Numbered from the stretch's first letter, positions 53,670 to 63,308 are shown. The stretch: DNA of 64,000 bases from Planctomycetaceae bacterium (GCA_013823135.1 PNLP01000026.1:1-64000), one strand, 5' to 3'. Program-made: numbers and translations. The notes: generated by a model from the letters alone, not told the origin.

Positions 53670-54641
53670 TCACTTCCGTTGCCAGGTGTCATCCTTCTCC
53701 AGCACTTTCTTGACCTCGTCGCTGTCGAGCCATTTGCGGGCGGCGATGTCTTCGCGAAGGTACGCATCCCAGAACGCCGTCGAAACAGCCAGGATCGCCT
53801 TGTGGTGGTTCGGGTTCTGCTTCTCTTTGCTCAGCGGTGAGCCACGCTCGCTGAACGCGGAGTGCTCGGCCTTGTCGAGCACCAGCTCATACTTCCCACC
53901 GGGTGGCAGTGCCGGGTACACCAGCAGACGCGACTTCACGTCAATCTTCCCAATCGGGGAATCGTCCTTCGTACCGGTCAGCAGCATCCAGGGGATCTTC
54001 ACCTCGCCGAACGCCTTCTTCGGGTCGCCAACACGCGGAGCACTTGGGCTCATTGCAAGGGCGGCCTTGATCCTCGGCTCGGTTGTGCTCTTACCGATTG
54101 GTGCCACTTGCCCGCTCACGGCCTGGGTCGTCACCGCTCCGAAGGAATGGCCCGACATCCCCACTCGTTTGAGGTCGAGCCGCCCATTCAGCGGGTGATC
54201 CTTCTCCTTATTCCAGACTTCCAACTGATCGAGAACCACGCTCACATCACCGATGCGAAGCAGCAGGTTTTCCCCGCTCGCCGCCTTTTCCATTGCGGCC
54301 ATCCGCTGACCCAACCCAGCCCCCTTCCACACGGATTCGTCACTCCCCGGATGCTGCAACATCACCACGATGTACCCGCGCGCAGTCAGGTGATTGGCGT
54401 AGTATTCGCCGTTCTCACGTGACCCGCCCAGCCCGTGACTGAACAGCACCACCGGAGCCGCGGTCTTCTCTTTCGGGAAGTGGACACGAATCGGTACCTC
54501 ACGCGAACGCTTCTCATCCTTGACCGTCATGTCCTTGTGTTCCGACTTGATCTTCTCGACCGCAAGAGGATCGTAGGCGGTTTGAGCCTGCAACGAAGCC
54601 ACGCCCACCCACCACAGGGCGATGATGCTAAGGATTCGCAT
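53670..54641 (-). CDS. Secreted alpha/beta hydrolase
   Basis: The 323-residue enzyme has a signal peptide (LSIIALWWVGVASLQAQ). It has the alpha/beta-hydrolase layout of the dienelactone-hydrolase/PAF-acetylhydrolase-like group: oxyanion region VVLFSHGLGGSRENGEYYAN, nucleophile elbow GHSFG (VGMSGHSFGAVTTQA), a later Asp in LLTGTKDDSPIG, and a His in DKAEHSAFSERG. The catalytic triad therefore appears complete, and it should hydrolyse esters; substrate unknown. It is read toward the DUF1501 gene, 82 bases away, so the two may be co-transcribed. Confidence 0.85.
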   Translation of the reverse strand: MRILSIIALWWVGVASLQAQTAYDPLAVEKIKSEHKDMTVKDEKRSREVPIRVHFPKEKTAAPVVLFSHGLGGSRENGEYYANHLTARGYIVVMLQHPGSDESVWKGAGLGQRMAAMEKAASGENLLLRIGDVSVVLDQLEVWNKEKDHPLNGRLDLKRVGMSGHSFGAVTTQAVSGQVAPIGKSTTEPRIKAALAMSPSAPRVGDPKKAFGEVKIPWMLLTGTKDDSPIGKIDVKSRLLVYPALPPGGKYELVLDKAEHSAFSERGSPLSKEKQNPNHHKAILAVSTAFWDAYLREDIAARKWLDSDEVKKVLEKDDTWQRK

Positions 54642-54848
54642 GGATTCTCCAAAACATGCACGGGGTATCCGATGTGGTCACCGCTGTTCAACCCAACGCT
54701 GCGGATTTCGTTACAGGATTGCCTCGGTTGCTGTCGCAGCGGTCCGATTCCTGAAAGCCGCTGGCGTTCGGTCGATCGGCGTGGTAACCTTCACCCAAGC
54801 ACTCGAAAGGGTGTTCCCGCCTCCCAACCTCCCGCCAGAGGGCACCCC

Positions 54849-56225
54849 ATGCCCGCCCGCACGTGCCAGGACTTCCGCCGCACCCTTGCCCAGCAAGATC
54901 GCCGCAGCTTCGTGAAGGCCGGCATCCTCGGCGCCGCCGGTCTCTCGCTTGGTGATTTGCTGAACGTGCAGGCGAAAGCAAACCCCAGCGGCAAAGGCTC
55001 ACTGAGCAACGTCAACAACGTCATCATCCTCTGGATGCGTGGCGGCCCGAGCCACCACGACATGTGGGATCCGAAGCCCGACGCCCCGGCAGAGGTTCGC
55101 GGCGAGTTCGGTGTGATGAACACGAACGTGCCCGGCATTCGCCTGTCGGACATGATGCCTCTGTCCGCAAAGATGATGCACAAGTGGTCCATCATCCGCA
55201 GCCTGCACCACCACGACGCGGGGCACTCCGCCGGCGACCAGATCTGCTTCACCGGCTACAACCCCGGCCCCGACCCGAGCGAGAACATCTACCCGAGCAT
55301 GGGCTCCGTGGTCTCGAAGCAGTTGGGGCACCTGAACCCTTCGATGCCGCCGTATGTGATGATCCCCAAGTTGCTCCCGGGTGCGAACTCGGCGTACCTC
55401 GGCGTGTCGCACAAGCCGTTCGAGACGCAGGCCGACCCGGCCACGGTTGGCCCGTTCCGGCTGCCGAACTTCCAGCTTGCCTCCGGCGTGACGATGGAGC
55501 AAGTGGGCGACCGCAAGACGCTCTTGCGAGACTTCGACAGGATGCGCCGCGATACCGATCGCACGGGTCAGATCGACGCGGCCGACAAGTTCCAGGCGAA
55601 GGCGTGGGAGATTCTGACATCCGACACGGCTCGCGATGCGTTCGATCTCGACAAAGAGCCAATGAAACTCCGCGAACGCTACGGGTTCAGGCCGTCCTAC
55701 GACCCGAAAGCCTCGGATCGTTGCGGTGCCCCGAACTGGGCCCAGCGAATGATCCTCGCGCGTCGGCTGGTGGAAGCCGGCGTCCGGCTCGTGACGGTCG
55801 ATTGCCGCTGGTGGGACACGCACGTGAAGGCTTTCGAATCGTTGCGCGACGGCTTCCTGCCACGCTGGGATCAGGCGTTCACAGCACTGATCGACGATCT
55901 CGATTCTCGCGGCCTGCTCGACACAACGCTAATCCTGGCGTGGGGCGAGTTCGGTCGCACGCCGAAGGTGAACAACAACGCCGGCCGCGACCACTACCCG
56001 AACGTGTTCAGCGGCGTGATGGCGGGCGGGCCGATCAAGGGTGGCCGCGTGGTTGGCGAGTCGGACTCGAACGGCGCGTTCCCGAAGAACAACCCGAAGA
56101 CGCCACAAGACGTGATCGCAACGGTGTACAAGCACCTCGGCATCGACCCCGAGGTGAACTACATGAACAACGGCCGACCGATTCCGGTGTTGCCGAGCGG
56201 CCGACCAATCGAAGAATTGATGTGA
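54849..56225 (+). CDS. DUF1501 protein
   Basis: The 458-residue DUF1501 protein has a Tat-like signal (QQDRRSFVKAGILGAAGLSL). Motifs: VIILWMRGGPSHHDMWDPKP, RSLHHHDAGHSAGDQICFTG, VTVDCRWWDTHV, LILAWGEFGRTPKVNNNAGR and DHYPNVFSGVMAGGPIKGGR. The WGEFGRTP and GRDHYP blocks are the strongest family markers. The ATG at 54849 follows a likely start region; the frame runs further upstream into the start of the divergent hydrolase gene, so a longer version is unlikely. Exported, probably periplasmic or surface; enzymatic activity unknown. Divergent from the hydrolase gene. Confidence 0.88.
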   Translation: MPARTCQDFRRTLAQQDRRSFVKAGILGAAGLSLGDLLNVQAKANPSGKGSLSNVNNVIILWMRGGPSHHDMWDPKPDAPAEVRGEFGVMNTNVPGIRLSDMMPLSAKMMHKWSIIRSLHHHDAGHSAGDQICFTGYNPGPDPSENIYPSMGSVVSKQLGHLNPSMPPYVMIPKLLPGANSAYLGVSHKPFETQADPATVGPFRLPNFQLASGVTMEQVGDRKTLLRDFDRMRRDTDRTGQIDAADKFQAKAWEILTSDTARDAFDLDKEPMKLRERYGFRPSYDPKASDRCGAPNWAQRMILARRLVEAGVRLVTVDCRWWDTHVKAFESLRDGFLPRWDQAFTALIDDLDSRGLLDTTLILAWGEFGRTPKVNNNAGRDHYPNVFSGVMAGGPIKGGRVVGESDSNGAFPKNNPKTPQDVIATVYKHLGIDPEVNYMNNGRPIPVLPSGRPIEELM

Positions 56226-56236
56226 TCCGTTTCGCA

Positions 56237-56270
56237 GCTTGTGGCTTCGCAGACCTGCGAAGCCGCAAGC
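56237..56270. terminator. Bidirectional hairpin between converging genes
   Basis: GCTTGTGGCTTCGCAG pairs with CTGCGAAGCCGCAAGC (one G-T position) around a 2-base loop. It fills the gap between the stops at 56225 and 56273 and is related to the palindrome at 10323-10382. Confidence 0.7.
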
Positions 56271-56272
56271 GG

Positions 56273-57394
56273 CTAAGATTCGATTGTTCCCCGTTCGCCA
56301 AAGACCGCCTTCGCTCGCTCGCGGCCCACTTCCGTGAGCTTCAGCAATTCCCCATCTCGCATCACCAGCCCGTTTCCCGTCGCGCGTTCCACCACGGTCG
56401 TCACCCGCGATGGCTCCCAGCTCAGGTGCGTGTAGATGCCATCGAGCCGGGCCTCGTCATTCTCTGTTGACGTGCCCTCATGCTGATACAGATGCACCGC
56501 GAGCATCGTTTCCTCAAACGCCCGCCGCTGTGAGAATCGCTTGAAGAGTTGCGCGAGTTGCCCACGCCCCGGTGCGAACAAGAACACCAGCGCGAACAGC
56601 GCCCCCAGCGCCGCAGCGACCGTTCCAGCCGTGTTCGAGTCGAGCCGATCCGAAGCAATCACGCCGAGCGCAGCGCCAAGTGCCCCGATGCCACATGCCA
56701 ACAGCAGCATCACGCCGAGGCGATCCGTGAGCAGGTACGCAGCAGCGGCGGGCACCACGAAGAACCCCACCACTAACACCGGCCCAACCGCGTCGAACGC
56801 CACGACCGCCGTGACCGATACGACTGCCATCAGCCCGTAGTGGATGAGCCCTGGCCGGAAGCCCAGACTCGCGGCGAGCGCCGGGTCGAACGTGCTGAGT
56901 TTGAGTTCCTTGTAAAGCACCAGCACCAGCACCACGTTCATCGCCAGCACCACTCCCATCACCCACAGCGGAGGCACCGCGATTCCAAACAACTCGAAGC
57001 GGGGCACGGTCGCGAGATCGGGCTGGCCGAGCAACACGCGGTCGATGTCGAGGTGGGCACTGCGGAGGTGCGATACGGAAACGAGCAGAACTCCGAGCGA
57101 GAACAACGCCGGGAACACAAGCCCGATGGCGGCATCGGCCTTGACGAGGTTCGTGCGCTGGAGTGCTTCCACAAGCGCAACCGTCAGCAACCCCGTGAGG
57201 GCGGCACCGACCATCAACCACGGCGAATCGGCATCCTGAACGATGAAGTAAGCCAGCACGATCCCCAGAAGCAAGACGTGCCCGATCGCATCGGAGACGA
57301 GGGACATTCGCCGCAGGACGAGGAACACCCCCGGCACGGCACACGCCGCTGCCACGACCACCAAAACGAGAATGAGCTGAGCAAGTTCAGACAT
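56273..57394 (-). CDS. ABC-3 family metal permease fused to a winged-helix domain
   Basis: A 373-residue protein. Residues about 1-270 are an ABC-3 (ZnuB/MntB/TroC-type) permease with eight or more helices and the family motifs VLRRMSLVSDAIGHVLLLGI and VGPVLVVGFFVVPAAAAYLL; such permeases import Zn, Mn or Fe. Residues about 295-373 form a winged-helix (DtxR-like) domain: RLDGIYTHLSWEPSRVTTVV, then GLVMRDGELLKLTEVGRERA. Similar C-terminal domains are known in some Treponema and planctomycete permeases and may sense metal. Neither the ATP-binding protein nor the solute-binding protein is next to it, so it is an orphan here. The ATG at 57394 begins the first helix; 16 upstream codons are rejected. 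Confidence 0.85.
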   Translation of the reverse strand: MSELAQLILVLVVVAAACAVPGVFLVLRRMSLVSDAIGHVLLLGIVLAYFIVQDADSPWLMVGAALTGLLTVALVEALQRTNLVKADAAIGLVFPALFSLGVLLVSVSHLRSAHLDIDRVLLGQPDLATVPRFELFGIAVPPLWVMGVVLAMNVVLVLVLYKELKLSTFDPALAASLGFRPGLIHYGLMAVVSVTAVVAFDAVGPVLVVGFFVVPAAAAYLLTDRLGVMLLLACGIGALGAALGVIASDRLDSNTAGTVAAALGALFALVFLFAPGRGQLAQLFKRFSQRRAFEETMLAVHLYQHEGTSTENDEARLDGIYTHLSWEPSRVTTVVERATGNGLVMRDGELLKLTEVGRERAKAVFGERGTIES

Positions 57395-57697
57395 GGAGCG
57401 TTCGGTCTCTTTGTGCCTGTGCCCTCTGGGCGGGCGTTCCACTGTTCAGACTCGGCCTAATAACTGCGATCCTAAACGATAATTCATAAACGACTAGCGG
57501 TTAAAGGGAGAGTAAGCATCGGAAATTTCTTGCAACAATCCGGAAGCGTGCGAAACTTTGTCACGGGCTGTTGGTTTCATGATGTAACGCCCAAACACGG
57601 GGCTGCCACCCCCGCATTCACGCCGAAGTTTCATTTTCGCACACCCGCCAGAACCGGGGATTTCCATCCCCAGCTCGCCATACCACAGAGCGCTGCC
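57395..57697. other. Divergent spacer between the permease and DUF1549 genes
   Basis: This spacer of 303 bases has no gene that I can support. It contains a small hairpin (GGGGAT TTCC ATCCCC, 57656-57671) 26 bases before the DUF1549/DUF1553 start, and another GC-rich fold near 57598. An AT-richer part near 57460-57510 may hold the divergent promoters. Confidence 0.5.
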
Positions 57698-60100
57698 ATG
57701 CTCTCACCGCGCTTTCTGTTCGCTCTGATTACATGCGTCGCTACACCCGTCGCCGCTTCCGCTCAGGTTGCGTTGCCCACCGGCGGCACCCTGCCCGCCG
57801 TGGACTTCGAACGGCACGTGATGGGGTTGGTCTCGAAGGTCGGGTGCAACTCGGGGAGTTGCCACGGCTCATTCCAGGGCAAGGGCGGCTTCCGGCTCAG
57901 CCTATTCGGCTACGAGCCCGCAATGGACTTCGCCGGCCTGACCCGCGACAACCTCGGTCGCCGAGTGAACGTCGTGAAGCCTGACGAATCATTGCTACTG
58001 CTCAAAGCAACCGGAGCGACCTCGCACGATGGCGGCATGCGGTTCGGCAAAGACGCCTGGGTGTATAACGTGTTCCGCGAATGGGTACGGGCCGGTGCGA
58101 AGTGGACGCCGGGCAGCGGCAAGATTGACCAACTCGAAGTATTCCCCAAAGACTTCGCACTGCTCGCAGCCGACAAGCCGCTTCAGGTGAAGGTGACCGC
58201 CAAGTTCTCTGATGGCACCACCGAAGACATTACGCCGTTCTGCGATTTCAAAATCAGCGACGACGCCATCGCCGCTCTATCACCACTCGGGCTGTTAACC
58301 CCTCGCCAACCGGGCGACGCGGGTCTCACCGTGTTGTATCGCGGCAGCGTGCAGGCCATCCGCGTTCTGGTGCCGACGCCGGTTCAACCGGGTGGTTACC
58401 CGAAGGTGCCCGAGGTCAACTTCATCGACAAAGAAGTGTTCGCCAAGCTCAAGTTGATGAACGTGATTCCGTCCGATCTCGCCTCGGATGCGACTTTCCT
58501 CCGACGGGTCACCATCGACGCCACGGGCCAACTCCCGTCCCCCGACGAGGTGCGAGAGTTCCTGGCCGACAAAGACCCCAAGAAGCGCGAAAAGGTGATC
58601 GACAAGTTGCTCGCTCACCCGCTGCACGGGGCAGTCTGGGCGACCAAACTCTCGGACGTGACAGGCAACAACACGCAAGCGCTCGAGCAACCGCAGACCA
58701 CGCAGCCGAAGCGTTCGCAGATGTGGCACGACTGGCTCCGGAAGCGAATTGCGGACAACGTCCCCTACGACCAGATGGTCCGCGACATCGTGACTGCGAC
58801 CAGCCTCGACGGTCAGAAACCCGAGGAATGGCTGGAGTTCGTCAAGAAGATCGACGCGCAGTCCGAGAAGGGTTTCACGACCGACTACCCGGAAAAGAAG
58901 ACGCTCGACCTATTCTGGCGTCGGCAACAGGCGGTGCCAATCGAGCAGTGGGGCGAGAAGGTTGCCGTCGCGTTCCTGGGTATCCGCCTGGAATGTGCAC
59001 AGTGCCACAAGCACCCAACCGATCGCTGGACGCAGGACGAATACTGGGCGTTCGCGAACCTTTTCACACAGATCAACTTCACGCAAAACCAGTTCAGCAG
59101 CACCGACCTGAAGAAGGTTGTGGATACCGAAAACGCTGCCCGCAAGGAGAAGGCTCCCAAGGGGAACAATAACAACAACATCCCGCTCGTGCGTGAACTC
59201 TTCATCGCACCTGCGGCGAAGGGTGCCAAGCCAAACCCAGCCACAGGTCGCGTCCCCACACCCAAGGCACTGGGCGGACCGGAGATCACTGCCAAGGCCG
59301 GGGAAGACGCACGTGCGAAACTCGCCACATGGATGACCTCCCCCGAGAACCAGTTCTTCGCCCGAAGTTTCGTGAACCGTGTGTGGGCGCACTACTTCGG
59401 CATCGGCCTGGTCAACCCCGTGGACGACTTCTCGCTGGCCAACTCACCCACGAACAGTCGTCTGCTCGATGCACTCGCTGCGGAGTTCATCAAGAGCGGC
59501 TACGACATTCGCAAGCTCGAAAAGGACATCCTGCTGAGCCGGACCTACCAGTTGGATTACGCCACGAACGCGACCAACAAGTTCGACAAGAACAACTTCT
59601 CGCACTCCTACGTTCGGGCAATGATGGCCGAACAGGTGGTTGACATACTGAACGGCGCACTCGGCGTAAGCGAAACCTACACCGGGCCGGACGAACCCCT
59701 GACCGGGAAGAAGATCCTGGAAGTGGGTTCGAGCCGAGTTCAGAACCCGGGCTTGGCCTACGCGTTGCGTATCTTTGGCCGACCACCGCGAACCACAGCG
59801 TGCGACTGCGAACGCGCCGCGGAACCCGCGTTGCCCCAAACGCTTTTCCGGATGACCGATGACACCATCCTCCGGAAATTCACGGATGGGAAGGGTCGCG
59901 TGGCGGCACTGGCCAAGAGCAAGCTCACCAACGAGGAACTGGCGGACGAGTTGTTCCTGGCAACGCTCTCCCGTTTGCCGACTGCTGAACAGAAAGCCGA
60001 AGCGGCCGAAGCGATCAAGACGGCCAAGACCCGCACCGAGGGGATCACTGACGTGTTGTGGGCTCTCGTGAACACCCGCGAGTTCATTCTGAATCATTGA
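57698..60100 (+). CDS. DUF1549/DUF1553 planctomycete protein with haem-like motifs
   Basis: The 800-residue exported protein has a signal peptide (LFALITCVATPVAASAQ). The N-terminal region (about 25-140) has C50NSGSCH56, a CxxxxCH pattern where typical c-type cytochromes have CxxCH. A BIG2-like beta domain (about 150-230) follows. DUF1549 (about 245-460) starts IDKEVFAKLKLMNVIPSDLA and includes C433AQCH437 (CxxCHKHP). DUF1553 (about 545-790) has SPENQFFARSFVNRVWAHYF and ends in LVNTREFILNH. Known relatives always pair with DUF1501 proteins; the pair here is at 60229, 128 bases downstream. The complex is thought to act outside the cytoplasm; its reaction is unknown. Confidence 0.88.
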   Translation: MLSPRFLFALITCVATPVAASAQVALPTGGTLPAVDFERHVMGLVSKVGCNSGSCHGSFQGKGGFRLSLFGYEPAMDFAGLTRDNLGRRVNVVKPDESLLLLKATGATSHDGGMRFGKDAWVYNVFREWVRAGAKWTPGSGKIDQLEVFPKDFALLAADKPLQVKVTAKFSDGTTEDITPFCDFKISDDAIAALSPLGLLTPRQPGDAGLTVLYRGSVQAIRVLVPTPVQPGGYPKVPEVNFIDKEVFAKLKLMNVIPSDLASDATFLRRVTIDATGQLPSPDEVREFLADKDPKKREKVIDKLLAHPLHGAVWATKLSDVTGNNTQALEQPQTTQPKRSQMWHDWLRKRIADNVPYDQMVRDIVTATSLDGQKPEEWLEFVKKIDAQSEKGFTTDYPEKKTLDLFWRRQQAVPIEQWGEKVAVAFLGIRLECAQCHKHPTDRWTQDEYWAFANLFTQINFTQNQFSSTDLKKVVDTENAARKEKAPKGNNNNNIPLVRELFIAPAAKGAKPNPATGRVPTPKALGGPEITAKAGEDARAKLATWMTSPENQFFARSFVNRVWAHYFGIGLVNPVDDFSLANSPTNSRLLDALAAEFIKSGYDIRKLEKDILLSRTYQLDYATNATNKFDKNNFSHSYVRAMMAEQVVDILNGALGVSETYTGPDEPLTGKKILEVGSSRVQNPGLAYALRIFGRPPRTTACDCERAAEPALPQTLFRMTDDTILRKFTDGKGRVAALAKSKLTNEELADELFLATLSRLPTAEQKAEAAEAIKTAKTRTEGITDVLWALVNTREFILNH

Positions 60101-60108
60101 CCGACCTG

Positions 60109-60182
60109 GGCGAGCCACGGGGTTCATCCCCGTGGCTGCCATAGCCAACCAATTACCACGGGGATGAACCCCGTGGCTCGCC
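60109..60182. repeat. Perfect 27-bp inverted repeat with self-palindromic arms
   Basis: Arms 60109-60135 and 60156-60182 are exact reverse complements. Each contains CCACGGGG TTCAT CCCCGTGG (or its complement), so two small hairpins or one large one can form. Same GGCGAGCC opening as 741-808 and 9177-9249. Lies between the DUF1549/1553 and DUF1501 genes. Confidence 0.85.
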
Positions 60183-60228
60183 AGAACCAAACCTGCCTTC
60201 ATCCCACCCCTGTTCCGGAGCCGCTGCT

Positions 60229-61578
60229 ATGCCGACCACACGAACGGATTGCGAAGGATTCCACCGCCGAGATTTCCTGAGCATCGGCACTGCCGGAGCC
60301 CTCGGGCTCACACTGCCGGGCATTCTCGCCGCTGAGGCTCGCGCCGCGAGCAAGGGTGAACTCAAGGACAAGACCAAGGCCAAGGGCGTCATCCTACTGT
60401 GGCTCGCCGGCGGCCCCGCCACCATCGACATGTGGGACAACAAGCCCGAAGCTCCCGAAGGGATTCGCGGCGAGTTCAAGTCGATCGACACCAGCGCTCC
60501 CGGAATGCAGTTCGCCGAAACGCTCCCCAAGATGGCAGCGATCGGCAACAAGGTCAGCGTGGTGCGGTCACTGTATCACACCATCCCGAGCCACGGCCCG
60601 GCGACGGTGTTCATGACCACTGGCAACAAGCCAACTGCTGCCCTGCAATACCCCGCGATGGGCTCGATCGCTGCCAAGTTGATGAAGACCGAAGTGGGAG
60701 TGCCCCCTTACGTCACGTTCGGCGACGTACGGAACGGGCAGGCGGGTCTCGCGGGCTACCTCGGCACTGGCTATAACCCTTTCGTAATCGAAGGGAACGG
60801 CGGCGGCGACCGGAAAGAGAACCCCAACAAGGGGAGTGGCTTCAGCGTTCGCGGGTTGACGCTCAAGGGAACCTTTACCCTGGATGAACTCGCGAAGCGT
60901 GACGTTCTGCTGCGGAAGTTCGACGGCGGATTCGCGGGGCTCGACAAGTCAAACGACCTCGTGGACGGCCTCGACACCTTCCACCAACAGGCACTCGAAA
61001 TCCTCAAGAGCGACAAGACCCGCAAGGCGCTCGACATCAGCGCCGAGAAGCAACCGACCCGCGAAATGTACGGCAACACGCCGTTCGGTCAGGGTGCGCT
61101 CGCGGCTCGCCGATTGATCGAGTCGGGCGTGAGGTTCGCAACCGTATCACTCGGCGGTTGGGACACGCACGGCAAGACGTTCGAAGCCCACAAGACCCGG
61201 CTTGCCCCGACGACCGACCAGGTTCTCTCGGCGCTCATCAAGGATCTCGATGATCGCGGAATGCTCGACAGCACGATCGTGATGTGTGCCGGCGAGTTCG
61301 GACGCACGCCGAAGATCAACAAGAACGTCGGCCGCGATCACTGGGCACGTTCGATGGCATCCGTGCTGGCCGGTGGTGGCTTTAAGCGTGGGTACGTTCA
61401 CGGCAGCACCGACTCTAGCGGCATGGCTCCTGCAACCGACCCCTGCACGCCGGACGACATCTCGAGCACGATCTTCCACAACCTCGGCATCGACCTGGGC
61501 ACCGAACTCCAGACCCCAACAGGCCGCCCGATGTCGATGTTCCGCGAAGGGAAGCTCATCGAGAAGTTGATCGGGTGA
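60229..61578 (+). CDS. DUF1501 protein paired with the DUF1549/DUF1553 gene
   Basis: The 449-residue protein has a Tat-like signal (FHRRDFLSIGTAGALGLTLP). Family motifs: GVILLWLAGGPATIDMWDNK, RSLYHTIPSHGPATVFMTTG, VSLGGWDTHGKTFEAHKTRL, IVMCAGEFGRTPKINKNVGR and DHWARSMASVLAGGGFKRGY. It follows the DUF1549/DUF1553 gene with a 128-base gap occupied by a palindrome, the usual planctomycete arrangement, and probably forms an exported complex with it. Activity unknown. Confidence 0.9.
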   Translation: MPTTRTDCEGFHRRDFLSIGTAGALGLTLPGILAAEARAASKGELKDKTKAKGVILLWLAGGPATIDMWDNKPEAPEGIRGEFKSIDTSAPGMQFAETLPKMAAIGNKVSVVRSLYHTIPSHGPATVFMTTGNKPTAALQYPAMGSIAAKLMKTEVGVPPYVTFGDVRNGQAGLAGYLGTGYNPFVIEGNGGGDRKENPNKGSGFSVRGLTLKGTFTLDELAKRDVLLRKFDGGFAGLDKSNDLVDGLDTFHQQALEILKSDKTRKALDISAEKQPTREMYGNTPFGQGALAARRLIESGVRFATVSLGGWDTHGKTFEAHKTRLAPTTDQVLSALIKDLDDRGMLDSTIVMCAGEFGRTPKINKNVGRDHWARSMASVLAGGGFKRGYVHGSTDSSGMAPATDPCTPDDISSTIFHNLGIDLGTELQTPTGRPMSMFREGKLIEKLIG

Positions 61579-61595
61579 AAATGAATTCCTGCTAC

Positions 61596-61660
61596 CGTTT
61601 AGCCGCGATCCGAAGGGGAGCGTGCAAAGCTCACGCTCCCCTTCGGATCGCGGCTAAACG
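61596..61660. repeat. Perfect 29-bp palindrome (GTTTAGCCGCGA family)
   Basis: Arms 61596-61624 (CGTTTAGCCGCGATCCGAAG...) and 61632-61660 are exact reverse complements with a 7-base loop. It begins 18 bases after the DUF1501 stop. One arm alone recurs at 13059-13096; related elements are at 36617 and 43336. Confidence 0.9.
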
Positions 61661-61757
61661 AGGTATAGATTGTAACCTCTCCCGGCCGGGGCACTTGCCC
61701 CGGTCGTTTCATTTCGGGTACGCTGAACTGACTCCGTTGCCCAACACTGGGTTTCCT

Positions 61758-63251
61758 ATGCGACAGTTCCTCGTCTTCCCCGCTCTGTTCGTCGCAGCTT
61801 TCGTGGCAGCACAAGAGCCTGCGCCGAAGGTCACGGAAGCGGCCCGTTTGGTCGAGAAGCTCGGCAGTCAAGACTTCGAGGAACGCGAGGCGGCAAGTAA
61901 ACGACTCGAAGAACTCGGTGCGACCGCTCTTGAAGAACTGCGGGTCGGCGTGAAGTCCGAGAATCCGGAAACCGCCCGACGTGCCCAGGACTTGCTGCGT
62001 AAGGTTGAGCGGCGGCTTTCCAACGACAAGGTTCTCGCCCCGACTCTCGTGGAACTCGATGTCAAGGATCAACCGCTCGATGCAGTGCTCGCCGAGTTGT
62101 CGAAGCAGGCGAAGTGGGAGGTCGTGTTGGGTGGCCTCAAGCCTGAAGATCTCGCGGTCAAGAAGCTCACGGTTTCGACGGGGGGTAAGGTCGCTTTCTG
62201 GGTGGCGGTGTTGAAGCTCTGCGACGTGGCCGAGATGCAGATCGCGGGTGTCAGTGGCTTCGTTGCACCGGGGGCAATGCCTTATCTGGGGCGAGCCAAG
62301 CCGGGGGTCCGGATCGCCGCTGACCGCAATCGCGCGGTCGTCCTCGAAGCTCGCGGCGATTCCCCCCGCCGGCCTGCCTCCGTCAACGGAGCAGTGCTGA
62401 TCGAAGCCGTACCGTTTCCCAAGAACGTGTTGCCGCTCGCAACGGCTCACCCCAGCGCACTGCTTCAAGCCTGGCCCGAACCGCGACTCCAGTGGGAAGG
62501 GACAGCAGCAACCAAGGTGACTCGCGCGACCGATGCCAGCGGCGCAAAACTGGCCGCGGAGTTTACCCCGATCCCGACCGGAGACATTCGCGCCACAGGC
62601 ACAGGAACGGTGCTGATCCGCAACGCGGATGGTTCCGTCACAGTCGTGAAGGACACCGGCTCGGCCTTCGAGTTGCCCGGCGGCTTCAGACCAAACCCCC
62701 GGCAAGCGGTGATCCAATTCAAACCTATCGAGAAGTCGGTGAACACTGCGAAAGAACTGGGCGTGTCGATGTTCGCCACGGTTCGCACGGGAATCGAGCC
62801 GTTGTGCCAGGTTCGTGACCTGGAATCAGGTAAGGCGGCAACCGGCTCTGCCCCGAGCGGCGTGGACATCTCGGTGACATACGCGACCGACTCCCGAGGT
62901 AAGCTCGTTGCGAGCGTTCATCTCTCTTACGACATGAAAGCCATCCACGCGGCAACGGTTGACGACACCCTTCCCGGAATGCGAGGCGGAGCGGCCGGGT
63001 ACGGCAACCATACCGTGTATGGGATCCGTGTGGCGGACGCCGACGGTAAGCCATACATGCTCGGTCTGGGGAGCGGCTCGAATCAGATCGACCCAACAAA
63101 CAAGCGAATCCTGCTGAAGTTGGACCTCGAACTCCATCGCGACAAGGACGGCCAGGGTCCACCCGCCTCCATCGCGTTCTGGGGCACACACGCCAAGTCG
63201 GTGGAGTTGCCGGTGTTGCTCAAGGATGTGCCCCTTGCTGGCGGCCGCTAG
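61758..63251 (+). CDS. Secreted protein with HEAT-like N-terminal region
   Basis: The 497-residue protein has a signal peptide (MRQFLVFPALFVAAFVAAQE). Residues about 25-90 form one or two HEAT-like helical pairs (LVEKLGSQDFEEREAASKRL, LEELRVGVKSENPETARRAQ) of the kind found in planctomycete secreted proteins. The next part (TLVELDVKDQPLDAVLAELS) resembles the N-terminal domain of secretin/TonB short-N proteins. The C-terminal half is strand-rich with no recognisable fold. The ATG at 61758 was chosen for the signal peptide; the longer frame would run into the palindrome. Possibly co-transcribed with the DUF1501 gene. Function unknown. Confidence 0.75.
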   Translation: MRQFLVFPALFVAAFVAAQEPAPKVTEAARLVEKLGSQDFEEREAASKRLEELGATALEELRVGVKSENPETARRAQDLLRKVERRLSNDKVLAPTLVELDVKDQPLDAVLAELSKQAKWEVVLGGLKPEDLAVKKLTVSTGGKVAFWVAVLKLCDVAEMQIAGVSGFVAPGAMPYLGRAKPGVRIAADRNRAVVLEARGDSPRRPASVNGAVLIEAVPFPKNVLPLATAHPSALLQAWPEPRLQWEGTAATKVTRATDASGAKLAAEFTPIPTGDIRATGTGTVLIRNADGSVTVVKDTGSAFELPGGFRPNPRQAVIQFKPIEKSVNTAKELGVSMFATVRTGIEPLCQVRDLESGKAATGSAPSGVDISVTYATDSRGKLVASVHLSYDMKAIHAATVDDTLPGMRGGAAGYGNHTVYGIRVADADGKPYMLGLGSGSNQIDPTNKRILLKLDLELHRDKDGQGPPASIAFWGTHAKSVELPVLLKDVPLAGGR

Positions 63252-63308
63252 TGAGCGGGAGACACGCCACCTTGACAACGACCCGCGCTGGCGCTACAAC
63301 AACTGAAC

